DNA from: Leucocoprinus leucothites
Lineage: Eukaryota > Basidiomycota > Agaricomycetes > Agaricales > Agaricaceae
NCBI GenBank assembly: GCA_013368445.1
Contig: JAACJO010000006.1
Coordinates: 1-64,000, forward strand
Direction of reading: 5' to 3'
Length of the DNA stretch: 64,000 bases
The notes under the pieces are model-generated. The model made no database searches, was not told the DNA's origin, and worked only from the letters and a program-made list of their open reading frames with translations. Below, one piece after another: positions 1 to 11,030 of this stretch; position 1 is the first letter of the stretch, and every line of letters begins with the position of its first letter. The translations under genes and the position numbers were made by a program.

Positions 1-480
1 GAGACTTAGGATTTGAGATACTTGCCTTTTTGGTAGTATATGCTGGAGCAGGATGCTTTGAGCCCATTTTGGGACCAGCAGTTGCACTTGATGGAGTGGT
101 GTTGTCTATGGGTGCTGGCTCAGCTGGAGTCATGGCAGTAGCTATAGGACCACCCTCAGCAGTGCCCTCTGCACCTTCACTGCCTTCATTAGCATTATGA
201 ATGCAGCAACAGTTCAAGGCCTTGAAGTAAGGAGGTGCTACATAGCCTGAAATATTGTTCAAAGCATGGTGGACATAGTGATGGATATGAAAAGCCCACT
301 CATGGGATTTGCTGTCTTGACCAAGGACAGGGTCAGTGGTCGGCTTCTTGACAAGCTTGACCTGGAAAGCAAGTTAGCAACCTAGCCACCATGCTAAGGG
401 GAGTACTCACAGTGAGAGGGTTGAGTTGCAACATTGAAAAAGACACAAAGGAAGGCATGATGTTGCCATTCTTGTGACCT
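1..480 (-). pseudogene. partial host-like gene, two exons, runs off the left edge
   Basis: On the minus strand an open frame (1-361) is joined in frame to an upstream exon (411 to about 480) through a 49-bp intron, 362-410, that starts GTGAGT and ends TTTCCAG. The encoded part has a hydrophilic stretch with several His and aromatic residues, then a region rich in Ala, Thr, Pro and Lys. I do not recognise the family. The 3' end lies outside the window and I cannot place a start codon. A clean intron with preserved frame suggests a real, perhaps intact, gene segment. It could equally be cargo of a transposon not visible here. Confidence 0.4.
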
Positions 481-2046
481 TGGACAGTCATACAAATCAA
501 CATGGTGAGCTAGTCAAGTTTGCAATAAGTAGCAGATTCAGTGGAACAAGTGTTGGAAGACATGATATACTAGAAGACAAAGATTTCATGAAGGAGTGGA
601 GAAATTTGATGAAGTCTGTGCTCTACATACCTTCATTTTATAAGGGACAGCCAGGTAGCTACATGGCAACAGGCTAAAAGTGTGGGACATGTTAGAGGCC
701 AGATCACCACTAACAAGGGCAATCAGATATACCCCTTGGGATTATATGCTGATCTGACTCCTAAATGAAAATAGTTGATCTGAGTTTCTTTTATATACAG
801 TGTAGTAATGTCACTTGGCACAGTAGGGTCAATTGGCACACTGGCCTCCCACACCTTGCCTTTTGGACAGAATACTCTAAGAAAAACCTCAAAAATATAA
901 ACATGTATAATCTATATAATTCCCAAGTTTGACCTTGATTGAGCGAGAAATAACTTTTGGATGTAATGACTGATATGAAAAAGTACCTTAGAACAACATA
1001 AACAACTTTTATGGCATGTGGGGAATGGCTACAAGTGCAAATTTCGGTACAAATTTGCATATACAATATGCTACACTTCCTTGCTAATAATTAAAGAAAG
1101 ACTGGTGAGATTCTGGCCAGAATTGAGACCACAGTGCAACAATTCTTGGATGTGGGACAAAAATATAGGATATATCCTGTCACTCCATCACCTTCTCGAC
1201 AGTTAGGCTCTTGTTTCTCCCAAAAAAAAAGTTCACAAAATGCTTGTTAAAACCAAAGAAAAAAATACAAAGGGGTGGCACATGGAGGAGGCTGGGATGG
1301 GTGATAAAGATGAAGACTTTGAAGGTGATATGATAGAGGAGATGAGTGATATCATGCACAGGTCACACTGTGCCAACTGACAGGAAAGTGTGACATTCAA
1401 CTGATTTCAGGAATTTAGGAATATCTCTTGTTTGTAGAATACAAGTAAATAATGAATAACATATAGCTGCCCAAAATCACTTGCTCCATGTGTGTGTGAA
1501 GTATTAGAATATCTGATGAAGAAATGGCCTCGGAAAGGAATGATCTTATTCTGGTGTGCCAAGTGGCACTACTACACTGTATCTGTTGAATTTTTCTGTA
1601 TCAAGATTTCTTTTGAGTACACATGACATCTTTCCAGGTAGTCCAGGTTTGGACTGACTTTGGTAAGGGGGAGAGGGTTACTTAGCAATTCATGATACAT
1701 GTTACCAAAGACAGTCCTGCAAAATCTACTCAGTTGAAATTGGTGAGGGCGAGATTTTTCATTCTATTACCCCTTAATAAGTCTGAAAGTCTCACTCACA
1801 CCTCATGGGAAACTGGAGATAACAAGATAGGATTGTGGGAGAATAGGGAAAGGTGAATAGATACATGATAGGAGGTGGGAGACAACAACAATGATGTAAC
1901 AAGAAATCCAGCAAAAAGAAAAGTCCAATCCAAGCACAAGTCCAGCCCCTAAGTAGCTACCCAGTCATGCATACCTCAAGAAATAAGAAAGATAAATAGT
2001 CCATAAAATGGCTGCAACAAGAGATTGAAATACAACATGAAAAAGA
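481..2046. other. no gene seen; AT-rich intergenic stretch
   Basis: Open frames here are short, disagree between strands and show no splice continuity or recognisable motif. The sequence is CpG-poor with A-runs. I see nothing to annotate. Confidence 0.5.
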
Positions 2047-4181
2047 TTACTCAGTGGCCTTGCCTTTATCTTTAATGCCAGATGATGACTTCCTCTTCTT
2101 ACCCTTAGTCCCACGAGAACGGACTCAGGCAGCAAAATGAAGGTCAGTGAGACCTGGACACTCCTGTAGCCCAAGGGCTTCTCCTTCTTCAGCAGCTTGC
2201 TCGAGTAAAGCAATGACATTCTCATGGAGGGTAAAAGCTGTCTCAAGACATTTTGAAAAATCAGAAGTTGCATCTGAAGATTTGTAGATGGCTGTAGACA
2301 CCTCTAGAAGCTCAAGGAAGGCTTCAGGGTTTTCTAAGAGACTGGTATTGATGAGGAAGTCAGAACCACACATCTGGGCCAAGCAGTTGAGGTTGTACAG
2401 AAAATTTGCTAGCTGTAGGCAGTACTGCTCAACAGAATAGGTGAGCTGCTGCTGGGTGAAGACAACTTGAGTATGTGCAGCTGCCAAGGTCTGAAGACAA
2501 CAGGAAAAGTCTAACCAATGAAAGATAGAAGTTTGATAAGTAAAAGATTAAAGAAAATAAATTAGGAACAAAGAGGCATACCTGAGAAACCTGTGATTGA
2601 GAGACAATAAGTCTCATTAGCATGCATGAACAATGAAGTGTCCATGAAAGAGAAGGAGCAGTGACTCTAACTCTCCTTGCAGCATTCATTGCAGGCTTGA
2701 CCAGGAAGGCAGGGAGTACAAGTACCCCAACTCTTTGTGATGCACCAAAGGCAGCATGCAGGAGTTTCAAGCTACACAGGAAAAGGTCGATAAATTGAAG
2801 AAAAGGACAAGATGAACTACTTACTTTGCAAGCATCTGGGAGAATGAACATCTCCTGCAAAAGGTTGAGAGAGGAAGAGAATTTGCTGCCTGAAGTAGCT
2901 GCAATCTCCAATGCTGATTGAGGAGCTGGCAAACAAAGTAAGTGCATTAAGCAGCCAATACACAACCCAAAGATAGAGGGAAAAGACTTACCACAAACCC
3001 AAAGAGTTTTCTTACCTACCTTATGGGGAATGAGATGGCAGCCATTCTCATTGTAGTGTTCTTTGGACAAAGGTACATCCTCTTCAGACAACTCTTCCAT
3101 GGCCTCCTCCACCTGAACCTTCAAAGAAGAGGCTCTGGCTGGCTTGGCTGGTGCCTTCTTTGTCAGAAGTTTCTTCACCTGAGTCTTTCTTGTTGATGTG
3201 TGAGTTGGCTTTGGAGGTGGCATTGGAGTTCATTTGGATGTCAAGCATTTGGATGCTGAGTCAGCAGAAGGCTCTACCTCTGAGCCTGAGATAGAGGAAG
3301 CTGTCTCTTGAGCAGGTCCATCCTCTTGATCAGAATTGGATTCAGGAGAATGGTCAGCCTTGGAGGTAACTGACAGTGAAGAAGGAATAGGGGGAAGGAG
3401 CAGAGCTTTGACAGAGCTGCATTTCTTGGCAGTAGGGCAAGCAGATGAAGGAGAGGCAATAACCTTGGACTGGCAGACAGCTTGAGGAGTGGCAGGAATA
3501 GGGTACTCCCAGTTGGGGGGAATATGAAAAGACAAACAGGAACAGGAGCCAGGACCACTGTGTGGACCTGTGGTGCCCCCATGGTCAGGGAGGTTTTGGG
3601 CTCCAAAGTCATGATCAGTGGGTGAGAAAGAGTTGGTGATGGAGCTGAGGTAACTTGGCCTGCCAGTACTGAAGGATCAATGGTAGCTGGCAGTACAGCC
3701 CACTTGAGTAAGGAAGGGGTGAATGGAGGGGCTTCAGGTGTTGTAGTGAGCTGGCTGGAACATGGTCTCATTGACACAGAGATGTAGATGATTGGTTGTA
3801 GAATGGAAGCAGCAGGCTGGGACAAAGGAGAATCTTGACAAGCCTTCTTAGCAATCAGAGCTGCTGGCATGTCAGTTGACATGGCCTTATACTTCTTGGA
3901 ACCCTTAGCCAGTCGTGGCTCAGGTTGAGGAGCTAGAGCCATAAAGCAATGGGTTAGATAAAACAAAGATGAAAAGAGAAAGTCATGTACCAGCCTCTGC
4001 AGAGCTTGGTGACCCATCCTTGTGTAGTTTACAATGACCTTTAGCAGAAGGAGCTCATTTCTTCTTGGAGGAAGAGGTGTGAGTCACAGGCCTGTTCTTT
4101 GAGGATGATAGGGCATCTGGCTGCTTACCACTCCAGGAAGAGCCAGTCTTTGCTTTCAAAGAACCAGGTTGGACAGTACCT
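2047..4181 (-). pseudogene. unidentified five-exon gene, decayed
   Basis: Minus-strand exons are separated by four consensus introns: 3933-3990 (GTACAT...CTAG), 2926-2991 (GTAAGT...GCCAG), 2772-2824 (GTAAGT...TGTAG) and 2491-2581 (GTATGC...TTCAG). The second exon is rich in Pro, Ser and Lys. It is followed by an acidic segment, then a short block (HLIPHKVGKKTLWVCG) that straddles an intron. The last exon has Gln-rich and acidic helical sequence and a basic tail (KGKKRK) before the stop at 2047-2049. There is at least one frameshift near 3540. Two in-frame TGA codons, near 3230 and 2127, sit where CGA would restore Arg. The 5' exon is incomplete. I do not recognise the product; a nuclear or DNA-binding role is only suggested by the basic tail. 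Confidence 0.5.
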
Positions 4182-4721
4182 AGGAGTAAGACTATGAGTA
4201 ACAAAAATATGAGTTAGGAAGATAACTTATGGGGCATCAGAACAGATGAATGACAACAATGATGGTGGCAAGAAAGAAAGAGCAAGATGATGGTCCAGCA
4301 ACTAAGTCATTCTTTATATAGCCCTGTAGCTTGCTGTCACATTGACATGCTAGGAAAGATGTGTGTCCCCAACAAGAAGCCTCAAATGGCATGTTGGGAA
4401 GTTCATCTTATCCAAAATGATGGGCAGAAACTGCCAGCAAAGGAGTTGTGCTATGCCAGTTCTGCCTAAATTCAACTTCTGAGGATTTGCAAACATGATG
4501 CATAGCTAAATAGTTTGATCAACATTAAGCAGCACCAAGATAATTAGAGAGCTAAGAATAGCATCCACATATGGGAACCAGCAATCAAAAATGCCCAGGT
4601 ACTTCCTGAAAGAAGTTAGGCAGGTCATGATAAATCACCATAGCTGTGCAGGATGTCTAGAACATTCTAGAATAATACCCATACATAGGCTGAGGACAGC
4701 CAGAGTTGGGTAAGGGGGAGA
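4182..4721. other. no gene; probable internal remnant of an LTR element
   Basis: No convincing coding frame. The last bases (about 4708-4721, GGGTAAGGGGGAGA) form a purine tract directly against the LTR that begins at 4722. This stretch is therefore probably the 3' internal end of a truncated plus-strand LTR retrotransposon. Confidence 0.4.
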
Positions 4722-5897
4722 TGTGATGCGAAAACCGAAAATAAACAAGAAATACTAATATTTTCGTGATTTCACACTTAGTATTATAAAAGAATAATGC
4801 TATACCTCAGAGCCCTATAGTGTGTTAGCAGTGTAGCTACAAAGCTACTTACTAAGAAGTAATATGGTCAACCAATATGGCAGGTGAGACTGTTGTGAAC
4901 TGTTCCAGGGATTCAAACCCTCAACTTCAGGACACCACCATTACCAAATTACTGCTTTGAGACTTGAGGGAAACCTCTGTGCTGAGAATGATCTGAACAA
5001 TCTAAAAATAAGGTTCAGGGTCTAGAACCAGATCAGAAGGATCAACAGACCAGTTAACAGACAATGATCTGTGTTTTCCACATGTACAAGACAAGAACCT
5101 AGCTACTCCACTGCTTAGCTATATCATTTCTGCACTGCTCAGTCATCCAACTGTACTGGTCAAGCAAACCAATGGTTGGATTGATGTGGCAGAGGTTCTT
5201 GGATAAAGAAAATATCACAGCTGAAATGCTTATCCATGATTAATAAAGGATTAATGAAAGAAACTCATGTGGTAGCTACTCTACTACCTATGTGACAACC
5301 TAGCAATCTAACAGATCTACTAGTCAGTGTTGCATTGTAAAAGTATACCCAGCCAGATCCAGGACAATTCAGTCATATTCTATTAGTCAATTTTGAGTCA
5401 TATCTATTTCTTTCTAGAATATTTTGTCTATTTTTGTATCTCTCAAATTAATATATAAAGGGCCTGACAGTGTGTGGATAGGCAAGGAATCCTACACTTC
5501 CATAGTGCTATAGGGTGTGCAGACCACAGACTAGGCATTCTCAAGTGAATAAGCAATCAACCTTTTAAGAGAACTCTAGCAGAAAAGACTTCTACTAGTT
5601 ATTCTAAGAAATATTCTAAGACATTTTGAGTTCGATCTAGCATCACAGCAAAGTAGCTACCAAGCTAAGAAGGCCTGTAGCTAAAGTATATTGACTGCAC
5701 CAGTGCCAGTGTGTGACTGAGTGGGTGATTATAGATAAGGTCCAGTTGACCTTAGAGAGAAACAGAGACATCTTCAGGATAAAAGATCTTAGTTATAGAA
5801 GTCATCTAAGTGTTGCAAACTATGCACCTAGTCAGGATCCTAGTATAGTTTTCAAGAATTTCACAAAGTAACCAGTATGGTATTCAGTTTCATCACA
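4722..5897 (+). mobile_element. 3' LTR of a truncated LTR retrotransposon
   Basis: The 1176-bp segment begins TGTGATG and ends CATCACA, a perfect 7-bp terminal inverted repeat of TG...CA type. It is preceded by a polypurine tract, as expected just inside a 3' LTR. A TATA-like box (TATATAAAGG, about 5453-5462) lies in the 3' half, the usual promoter position. The 5 bases on each side do not match, which argues against a simple solo LTR and for a truncated element whose 5' part is missing. No second copy is in the window. Superfamily is undetermined. Confidence 0.6.
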
Positions 5898-6187
5898 CAT
5901 TTCGTGTTTTTCAGCAGTAGCTACCTAAATCCTTATCCATTTCTCTTTGTTTGAGGTTACATTCTAGCTACCCAGCTAGTAATCTATTTGGTGTTATATC
6001 TATACATCAACAAGCCTCCTAGAAAATGTGACATGAGAATGAGAGGGAACTGGGTAGATGGATGATCAAGTCATAACATTATATATACATTTAGGACATA
6101 GTGGTAGACCTTGTGAACTTATTTTGAAACTCCTCACAAAGGCTTCTAGCAAGTTCTGGGGATAAAACATGGTGTCTGTGATATTTC
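5898..6187. other. no gene seen
   Basis: Short unique-looking AT-rich spacer between the LTR and the transposase relic; nothing recognised. Confidence 0.5.
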
Positions 6188-7040
6188 TTATTGCCCAAAC
6201 AGCCTCTGGCCCTGAGTAACCCTGAGAGTAGCTGTCAATGAATTGTGCTGCATGATTTGCATATCTGGGGCCTCATGAGAAGAGTAAATTGAATTCACAA
6301 ATGAGGGCTCATACCTTTGTATCTGCAGCACTGGAATGTCATCTAAGCACTTCCTCACATTTTCCTCCATTTCATCAATATCCACTGTAGCAGAAGAAGA
6401 CCTATACCTAAGGTTGACAGTGCCCCAGTATTGTTCAATGAAGTTACAATTGCAGTAATACTTTGAATAGAAATCACAAATGTGCCCTCAGGATGTAATA
6501 AGTTCCTTGAGGTGGGATTTCTGGTTGGTGAAGTCAGATTGTGTAAATAGGAGATGGCAGCAGCAGCAGTCAGTCTTTCCAGGTTCACACTTGAACCCAT
6601 CACACTACACCCTTCATTCATGACCTGAAGGCCACAAACCCCTTTCTCCAATGATAGTTTTCATTCCCTTAAACTAGCTAGGCATTGCTGGGAGATTGTC
6701 AGAAAATAGAAGTCTTGAGAATAAATATTGCTATCCTTCTCAAAGCTTGTAGTGCAGATTTTTGGACCATCTTTGTGATACCACCATGACTCATATAGGT
6801 TCTTTGGCCTTTTGATGTGTGGAGAGAGCATTAGGAGCATGTTTTTGATGGCCAGGTGTATTGTCAAAGATGAAGAGCCCTGTTGTGAACTGACCTGTCT
6901 TGGCCTCAAAGATATCAATTGCATTTTCAACCTGGCAGAGCAGATCCTTGCCAGTAAGATAACTACAGTTGACTTTTTCATATTGCATAAGGTCAGAGAG
7001 CAGAAATTTGAATACAAAATGATGTATATGCATGAGCATA
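6188..7040 (-). pseudogene. DDE transposase relic (Tc1/mariner-IS630-like)
   Basis: Minus-strand fragments in alternating frames carry the marks of a DDE endonuclease often annotated in agaricomycete genomes. An upstream helix precedes LFIFDNTPGHQ, which holds the second catalytic Asp in the D-N-x3-H form. Then come SWYHKDGPK-like and MCTTSF-like segments, a Cys-rich block around 6600 (FKCEPG then C-C-C), and FIEQYWG near 6440, which holds the catalytic Glu. The part with the first Asp is not recognisable. Several frameshifts and stops make it non-functional. I found no terminal repeats. The assignment rests on remembered family motifs. Confidence 0.6.
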
Positions 7041-7806
7041 TATAAGCACCAGACCCATCACCATGTGAACAAACATTACACATGATCAAAAGAGTATGTA
7101 TTTACTGTTAGCAAACTCAGCAGCAGGTATCCACAGCCATTTTGAGCAAAAACAGAAATAAAATAAATTGGCATCTGACTTAGGAGACCACTTCATGCTG
7201 CCAGCAGACACACCCTCTATCTTCCTGGGTTGCTTGAGAAGTGTTGTCCCTTGATTCTTCACATTTGCTTACCAAAAAGCTCCAAAAATCTTTCATATGA
7301 TACTGCATAACCCAAATAAATGCTATGCAATATGCAATATTCAATATTCATACTAACCTACATAGTGAGAGGGTAAAACTGATGCATTATGACAAGCTGA
7401 TGGGTGCTAATTCAATCATGTGACCCAGCTACTCTTCTTCAGAGCCTATCTTTGTTCTTGTTTGAATTCTTTGAGCTCCAGGAAATATGTTTAGCTCATT
7501 GAATTCACCTGAGAAGCTTGTTCATAACACATATAGTCCAGAGATTAACTGCCCAAGCAGTGCCCAGAGAGTACTCAAGCACATGACTTCCACCAATTTA
7601 GGGTTAGGGTATGTTGGCTCAAGCAGAGGCATCACATGATCATGTGAATATGTTGAACTTCAAAACCAGAGTTTGCTTTCTATTCACTCAATACTTCTCC
7701 TTGCCTTCAAACTCTCATCTCACTCAAACAACTTGTAGCAGAGGTATATTCTACTTTTCTATCATCAAGAGCTGCTCACATATATTGTGTAGGAGGTCAA
7801 CCAGGC

Positions 7807-7945
7807 AGGTTGGAAGGGCAAAAGAGTAAGGTTGGAAGGAGAGGTTGGAAGGAGAGGTTGAGAGGAGAGTGAGGTTAGGAGAGTAAGAGAATGAGGTTGA
7901 AAGGACAAGAGAGTAAGGTTAAGAGGACAAGAGAGTGAGGTTGTC
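7807..7945. repeat. purine-rich imperfect tandem repeat
   Basis: Repeated variants of GAGAGTGAGGTTGGAAGG-type units, strongly purine-biased on the plus strand, without coding frame. Confidence 0.5.
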
Positions 7946-8424
7946 TGAGGAATACACTAGTTGGTGAGTACTTATAGCTTGTGGTTGTTCTTGATGCTCA
8001 TTTGAGTCTTATTAGTATTATTTCCTTCTAAGAGGAATAATAGTGAGTTATTATCTTTTCAGCTAATCTTGGTTTACTACCATATGACCAGGTGCAATTT
8101 TATAGGCTGAGTGTCAGTAGAATTCAAGAGGTATGTCTTATCTTTAAATAGAATTATCTTGCAAGATTATAGTATTTAGTAAAGTAAGGCTATGGTGATA
8201 TGGGGGTGTAGTATATTATGGATATTCTGGGACATTTTGGCTTTATATATATTATATATAGATTTCCTATATATATACCATACTATAGATATATATATAT
8301 ATTTCTATTCCCAGTTTGTGGTTAATCAATACCAGGCCTCAGCAGTAGCCACCATATACTAGGCCCCACAAGATAGCCAGGACCAGGCTAGACCAGCATT
8401 TGGTTATATATCCCTAGCAATTTG

Positions 8425-8564
8425 GCTTACCTTGGTAGCACTCACTAGCACTTTGGCTTGGCTAGATAGCACTTACTAACACCCTGGCTAAGCTAGGTAA
8501 CACTCACTAGCATATCAGTTAGGCTATATAGCACTACACTAATGCTATATATAGGGGGGGGGGG
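8425..8564. repeat. degenerate tandem repeat of about 35 bp plus 11-G run
   Basis: Successive units share TAGCACTCACTAGCA and TGGCTWRGCTAG with substitutions. The array ends in TATATA followed by eleven G. Confidence 0.45.
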
Positions 8565-8599
8565 TACATTAGTGCACTAATTCATTACCTAGTACTACC

Positions 8600-9034
8600 T
8601 AACAATGAGGTAGTAGACCAAAGATTGCTGATGAGATATGCCACTGCAAGCAGGATCTTCAGGATTTGTCTTTGAGCTGGCATATACTCCCACTATTCTG
8701 CATGAAACAGAAATGATGCAGATGAATAGAACAGTTGACAGCACAATAATGAGCCAATGACACTCTTATATGGCTCAGCACCTATACTGTACAGGTCTAC
8801 CAGAAAATGAGAACCCTTTTGGCTGGACTGTCAAGGCTATACATACCAGAAGAAATTCCCATCAATTACTAAGATAGTGATTTGGGTGATGAACTAATAT
8901 CTGTCAGCCACTGGGTTGCCACTTGAGTATCCATTGAGTTTGGCTTTCCCAGGCATTGATCCAGTTCATAAGTGTTAAGAGCTCTTCCTCTGCCTGACCT
9001 AACTAGACACAGGCTCAGTAATTACAGACATATC
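8600..9034 (-). pseudogene. downstream part of a multi-span membrane-protein relic
   Basis: Minus-strand sequence next to the Gypsy-A 3' LTR can be read as QYRC-AI followed by a hydrophobic span rich in Ile, Val and Leu and then VGVYASSKTNP. This resembles an internal transmembrane segment of a large family of basidiomycete hypothetical multi-span membrane proteins. It contains stops and weak frame continuity. The upstream, hydrophobic part of what looks like the same gene lies at 37965-38260, on the other side of Gypsy-A and in the same orientation. That arrangement is expected if Gypsy-A inserted into the gene. The family name is from memory and uncertain. Confidence 0.35.
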
Positions 9035-9039
9035 TGATG

Positions 9040-9307
9040 TGTTATGACCCAAGCTGGAACTCAGGCTGTGACAAGTGTGTAAAGACTTGAAAGCAATAAG
9101 AGAGCAAAGGGAAGAAGAACAAGTTGGTAAAGCATGAGGTACTACAGTGTAGCTACAAGGTTTATATACTAAGGGAATGAGTTATAAGGATCTAAGAATA
9201 GAAATGGATGTGTAAGCAAGGAGTCATACTGACTAAGGGGGTGACTAAGAAAATGACAATGGCTGAGTAATGCTGTGTGAGGCTGTGTATCTAGGCTGTG
9301 GATAACA
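9040..9307 (-). repeat. Gypsy-A 3' LTR
   Basis: 268 bp, matches 37697-37964 over its whole length. Adjacent minus-strand polypurine tract and the 5-bp flank TGATG mark it as the 3' end of the element. Confidence 0.92.
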
Positions 9308-9343
9308 TTACCTCCCCTTCAAGTGTTCATGTCCTCATGAAAA

Positions 9344-10312
9344 CTACTGTAATAGTCCATGTAAAATAGAGCATACTGGAAATGTGAACTGGGCTAGGAA
9401 GTTCCAGGCTTCTTCGAAGGTTGGGGGTTGTCATAGTCAGTGGGTGATGTATGCAGCCACTTTCTTCTTGGTTGGGCCAAGCACAAATTGGTTATTGACA
9501 GGTTTATGACTAATGAAAAATCAGGCATGGTTGGGTCCTCTAGCAAAGAGTCAGATTGGGGTGGCACAGTAGGTCATATGGTCATTGTGGCAGAATTGGA
9601 TGAGGTGGTGCATAATGGCCCTCCAATACTCTAGGTCTAACTCTCCACCATCTTTGAGGGTTTTCCACATCTAGAAGCTATTAGCTTCAACATATATAGC
9701 TCCTTCTAGCACTTGGCAGTGGCTGAGTATTCTGATGAAGTGGTCCACTTCTTCATTGAGGGTAGACAGAGGCATGATTTCTGGGAGTGGCAGGACATCT
9801 GTTTCCATTGCTTCCTGCTTGGGCAGAGGAGAGGACATAGATAGGGAGGATGTGGATGAAGACACTGAGGAATCATCAATGTGGTAGACTAGTTGGTTGT
9901 TGATGAGGGTCAACATGAGGCATGTAAATGTGTTCTCCTTGTCTTCACCATCAATATCAGTGCTCTTGGTGACTTGTTCTGCCATGCCTACTAAAAGAGA
10001 CATAACTTGGTCATTGAAGTCAGAGTAGGCAATATTGCCTAGAACAATTTGGAATTGTCAGAGGTGCTCAAGAGTTTCTTGTCTTTTCTTCCTGGCTGCT
10101 GTCTGGAGGAGTGGATCAGTGCTGATATCATTGACAATGCTTCTGATATGGTTGGATCTGGCCTGAATGGATGTGAACATTTCTCTAATGTGCACTAGGG
10201 CTTGCATGGTGTTGTGAAGGCTGTCAGAGGATAGGCTGATGCTGTGGGTAGTGATGAGGGTTTCAAAGGCTTCAAAGGCTGGGTAGAGGGTGAGAGCTCT
10301 TTGGGGTGTCAT
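9344..10312 (-). pseudogene. Gypsy-A extra ORF between chromodomain and 3' LTR
   Basis: One minus-strand frame runs from ATG (10312-10310) to a stop at 9344-9346, about 320 codons, broken only by isolated stops. Several of these stops are TGA where CGA would restore Arg. The predicted protein begins with helical sequence, has a Ser-rich low-complexity patch (SSVSSSTSSLSMSS) near residue 150, an acidic part, then a conserved-looking tail (LGPTKKKVAAY, QPPTFEEAWNFL). It lies downstream of pol once Gypsy-B is removed, in the position where some retroelements carry env-like genes. I see no signal peptide or membrane span, so it is not an evident envelope protein. I do not recognise the family. 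Confidence 0.6.
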
Positions 10313-10331
10313 GGTGTTTGTGGGGTTTGAT

Positions 10332-10616
10332 TGTAAATCTGTACTTTATGTTGAGAACAGTGATCTTAGAGTTCATGCCAAATAGTTCAGACCCTTTTAT
10401 AGGTGACTACATGGTATAAACAAGAAAGATCAGTTGCATAATAAGCAACTGTACAGGTGAATATAACAGAATTATTACATAATGTGATCAATTCATTACA
10501 AAATGCATACAAACATAGATGTGGTTCATTGATTAATGACCCAGATTAGAGAGAGATCATAAGAGGGTAGTCCAGTATGAACCAGACTACAACATCCATA
10601 GTGTAGACTCCTTACA
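10332..10616 (-). repeat. Gypsy-B 3' LTR
   Basis: 285 bp, pairs with 32701-32985. Differences include dinucleotides that are TG in one copy and CA in the other, for example the TTATGTTG/TTACATTG and TTCATGCC/TTCACACC contexts. Confidence 0.92.
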
Positions 10617-11030
10617 CACACCCCTTTTAGACCAATAATATGGTCTCTTAATTGATTATAAGAATTGGTGATTCATTACAGTGAATCACAGAGTGTTTGT
10701 TCAGTACTGTTTTTTGAGTTGGTACTGGTTACAACTCTAACAGCTGGGATAGCATAAGTCCCAATATAACTTGGTTCAATGTTAACTAGTGCCAGTTAAT
10801 GTCATAGAATCAAAAGTGCAAGTTGTGGGACTTGTGAATGCCACATAAAATCTGTGTCATGGAATACAGTACATCTCAAGGCATGGTATAAAAATGAAAC
10901 AATTTCTTTTAAGGATTGATAAAGGGCAGTCAGATATGATTAATCTGTCTGCCCATAAGATAATTGAGACATTAGTAGACAAGAGTGGATGGATGTTATA
11001 TAAATCCATCCACTTGTAAGAATTGAGAAG
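10617..11030 (-). other. Gypsy-B 3' untranslated region
   Basis: No coding frame. It contains the polypurine tract next to the LTR and AT-rich sequence. This is the expected 3' UTR of the minus-strand element. Confidence 0.6.

Larger units (their letters stand above)
7090..8600. other. non-coding stretch with simple repeats
   Basis: No gene. It contains two telomere-type units (TTAGGGTTAGGG, 7598-7609), purine-rich imperfect repeats (7807-7945), AT microsatellite (8225-8315) and short degenerate tandem repeats (8425-8550) ending in an 11-G run (8554-8564). Confidence 0.5.

Noticed and set aside
4908..4920. GGGATTCAAACCC resembling a T-arm, possible tRNA-derived SINE
   Set aside because: It lies inside the 1.18-kb LTR and no other tRNA parts or A-rich tail are seen.
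7807..7945. Purine-rich repeats considered as a CRISPR-like array
   Set aside because: Units are imperfect with no unique spacers of constant length, and the genome is fungal.
9344..10312. Gypsy-A extra ORF as a retroviral-type envelope gene
   Set aside because: No signal peptide, membrane anchor or glycoprotein-like cysteine pattern is visible.
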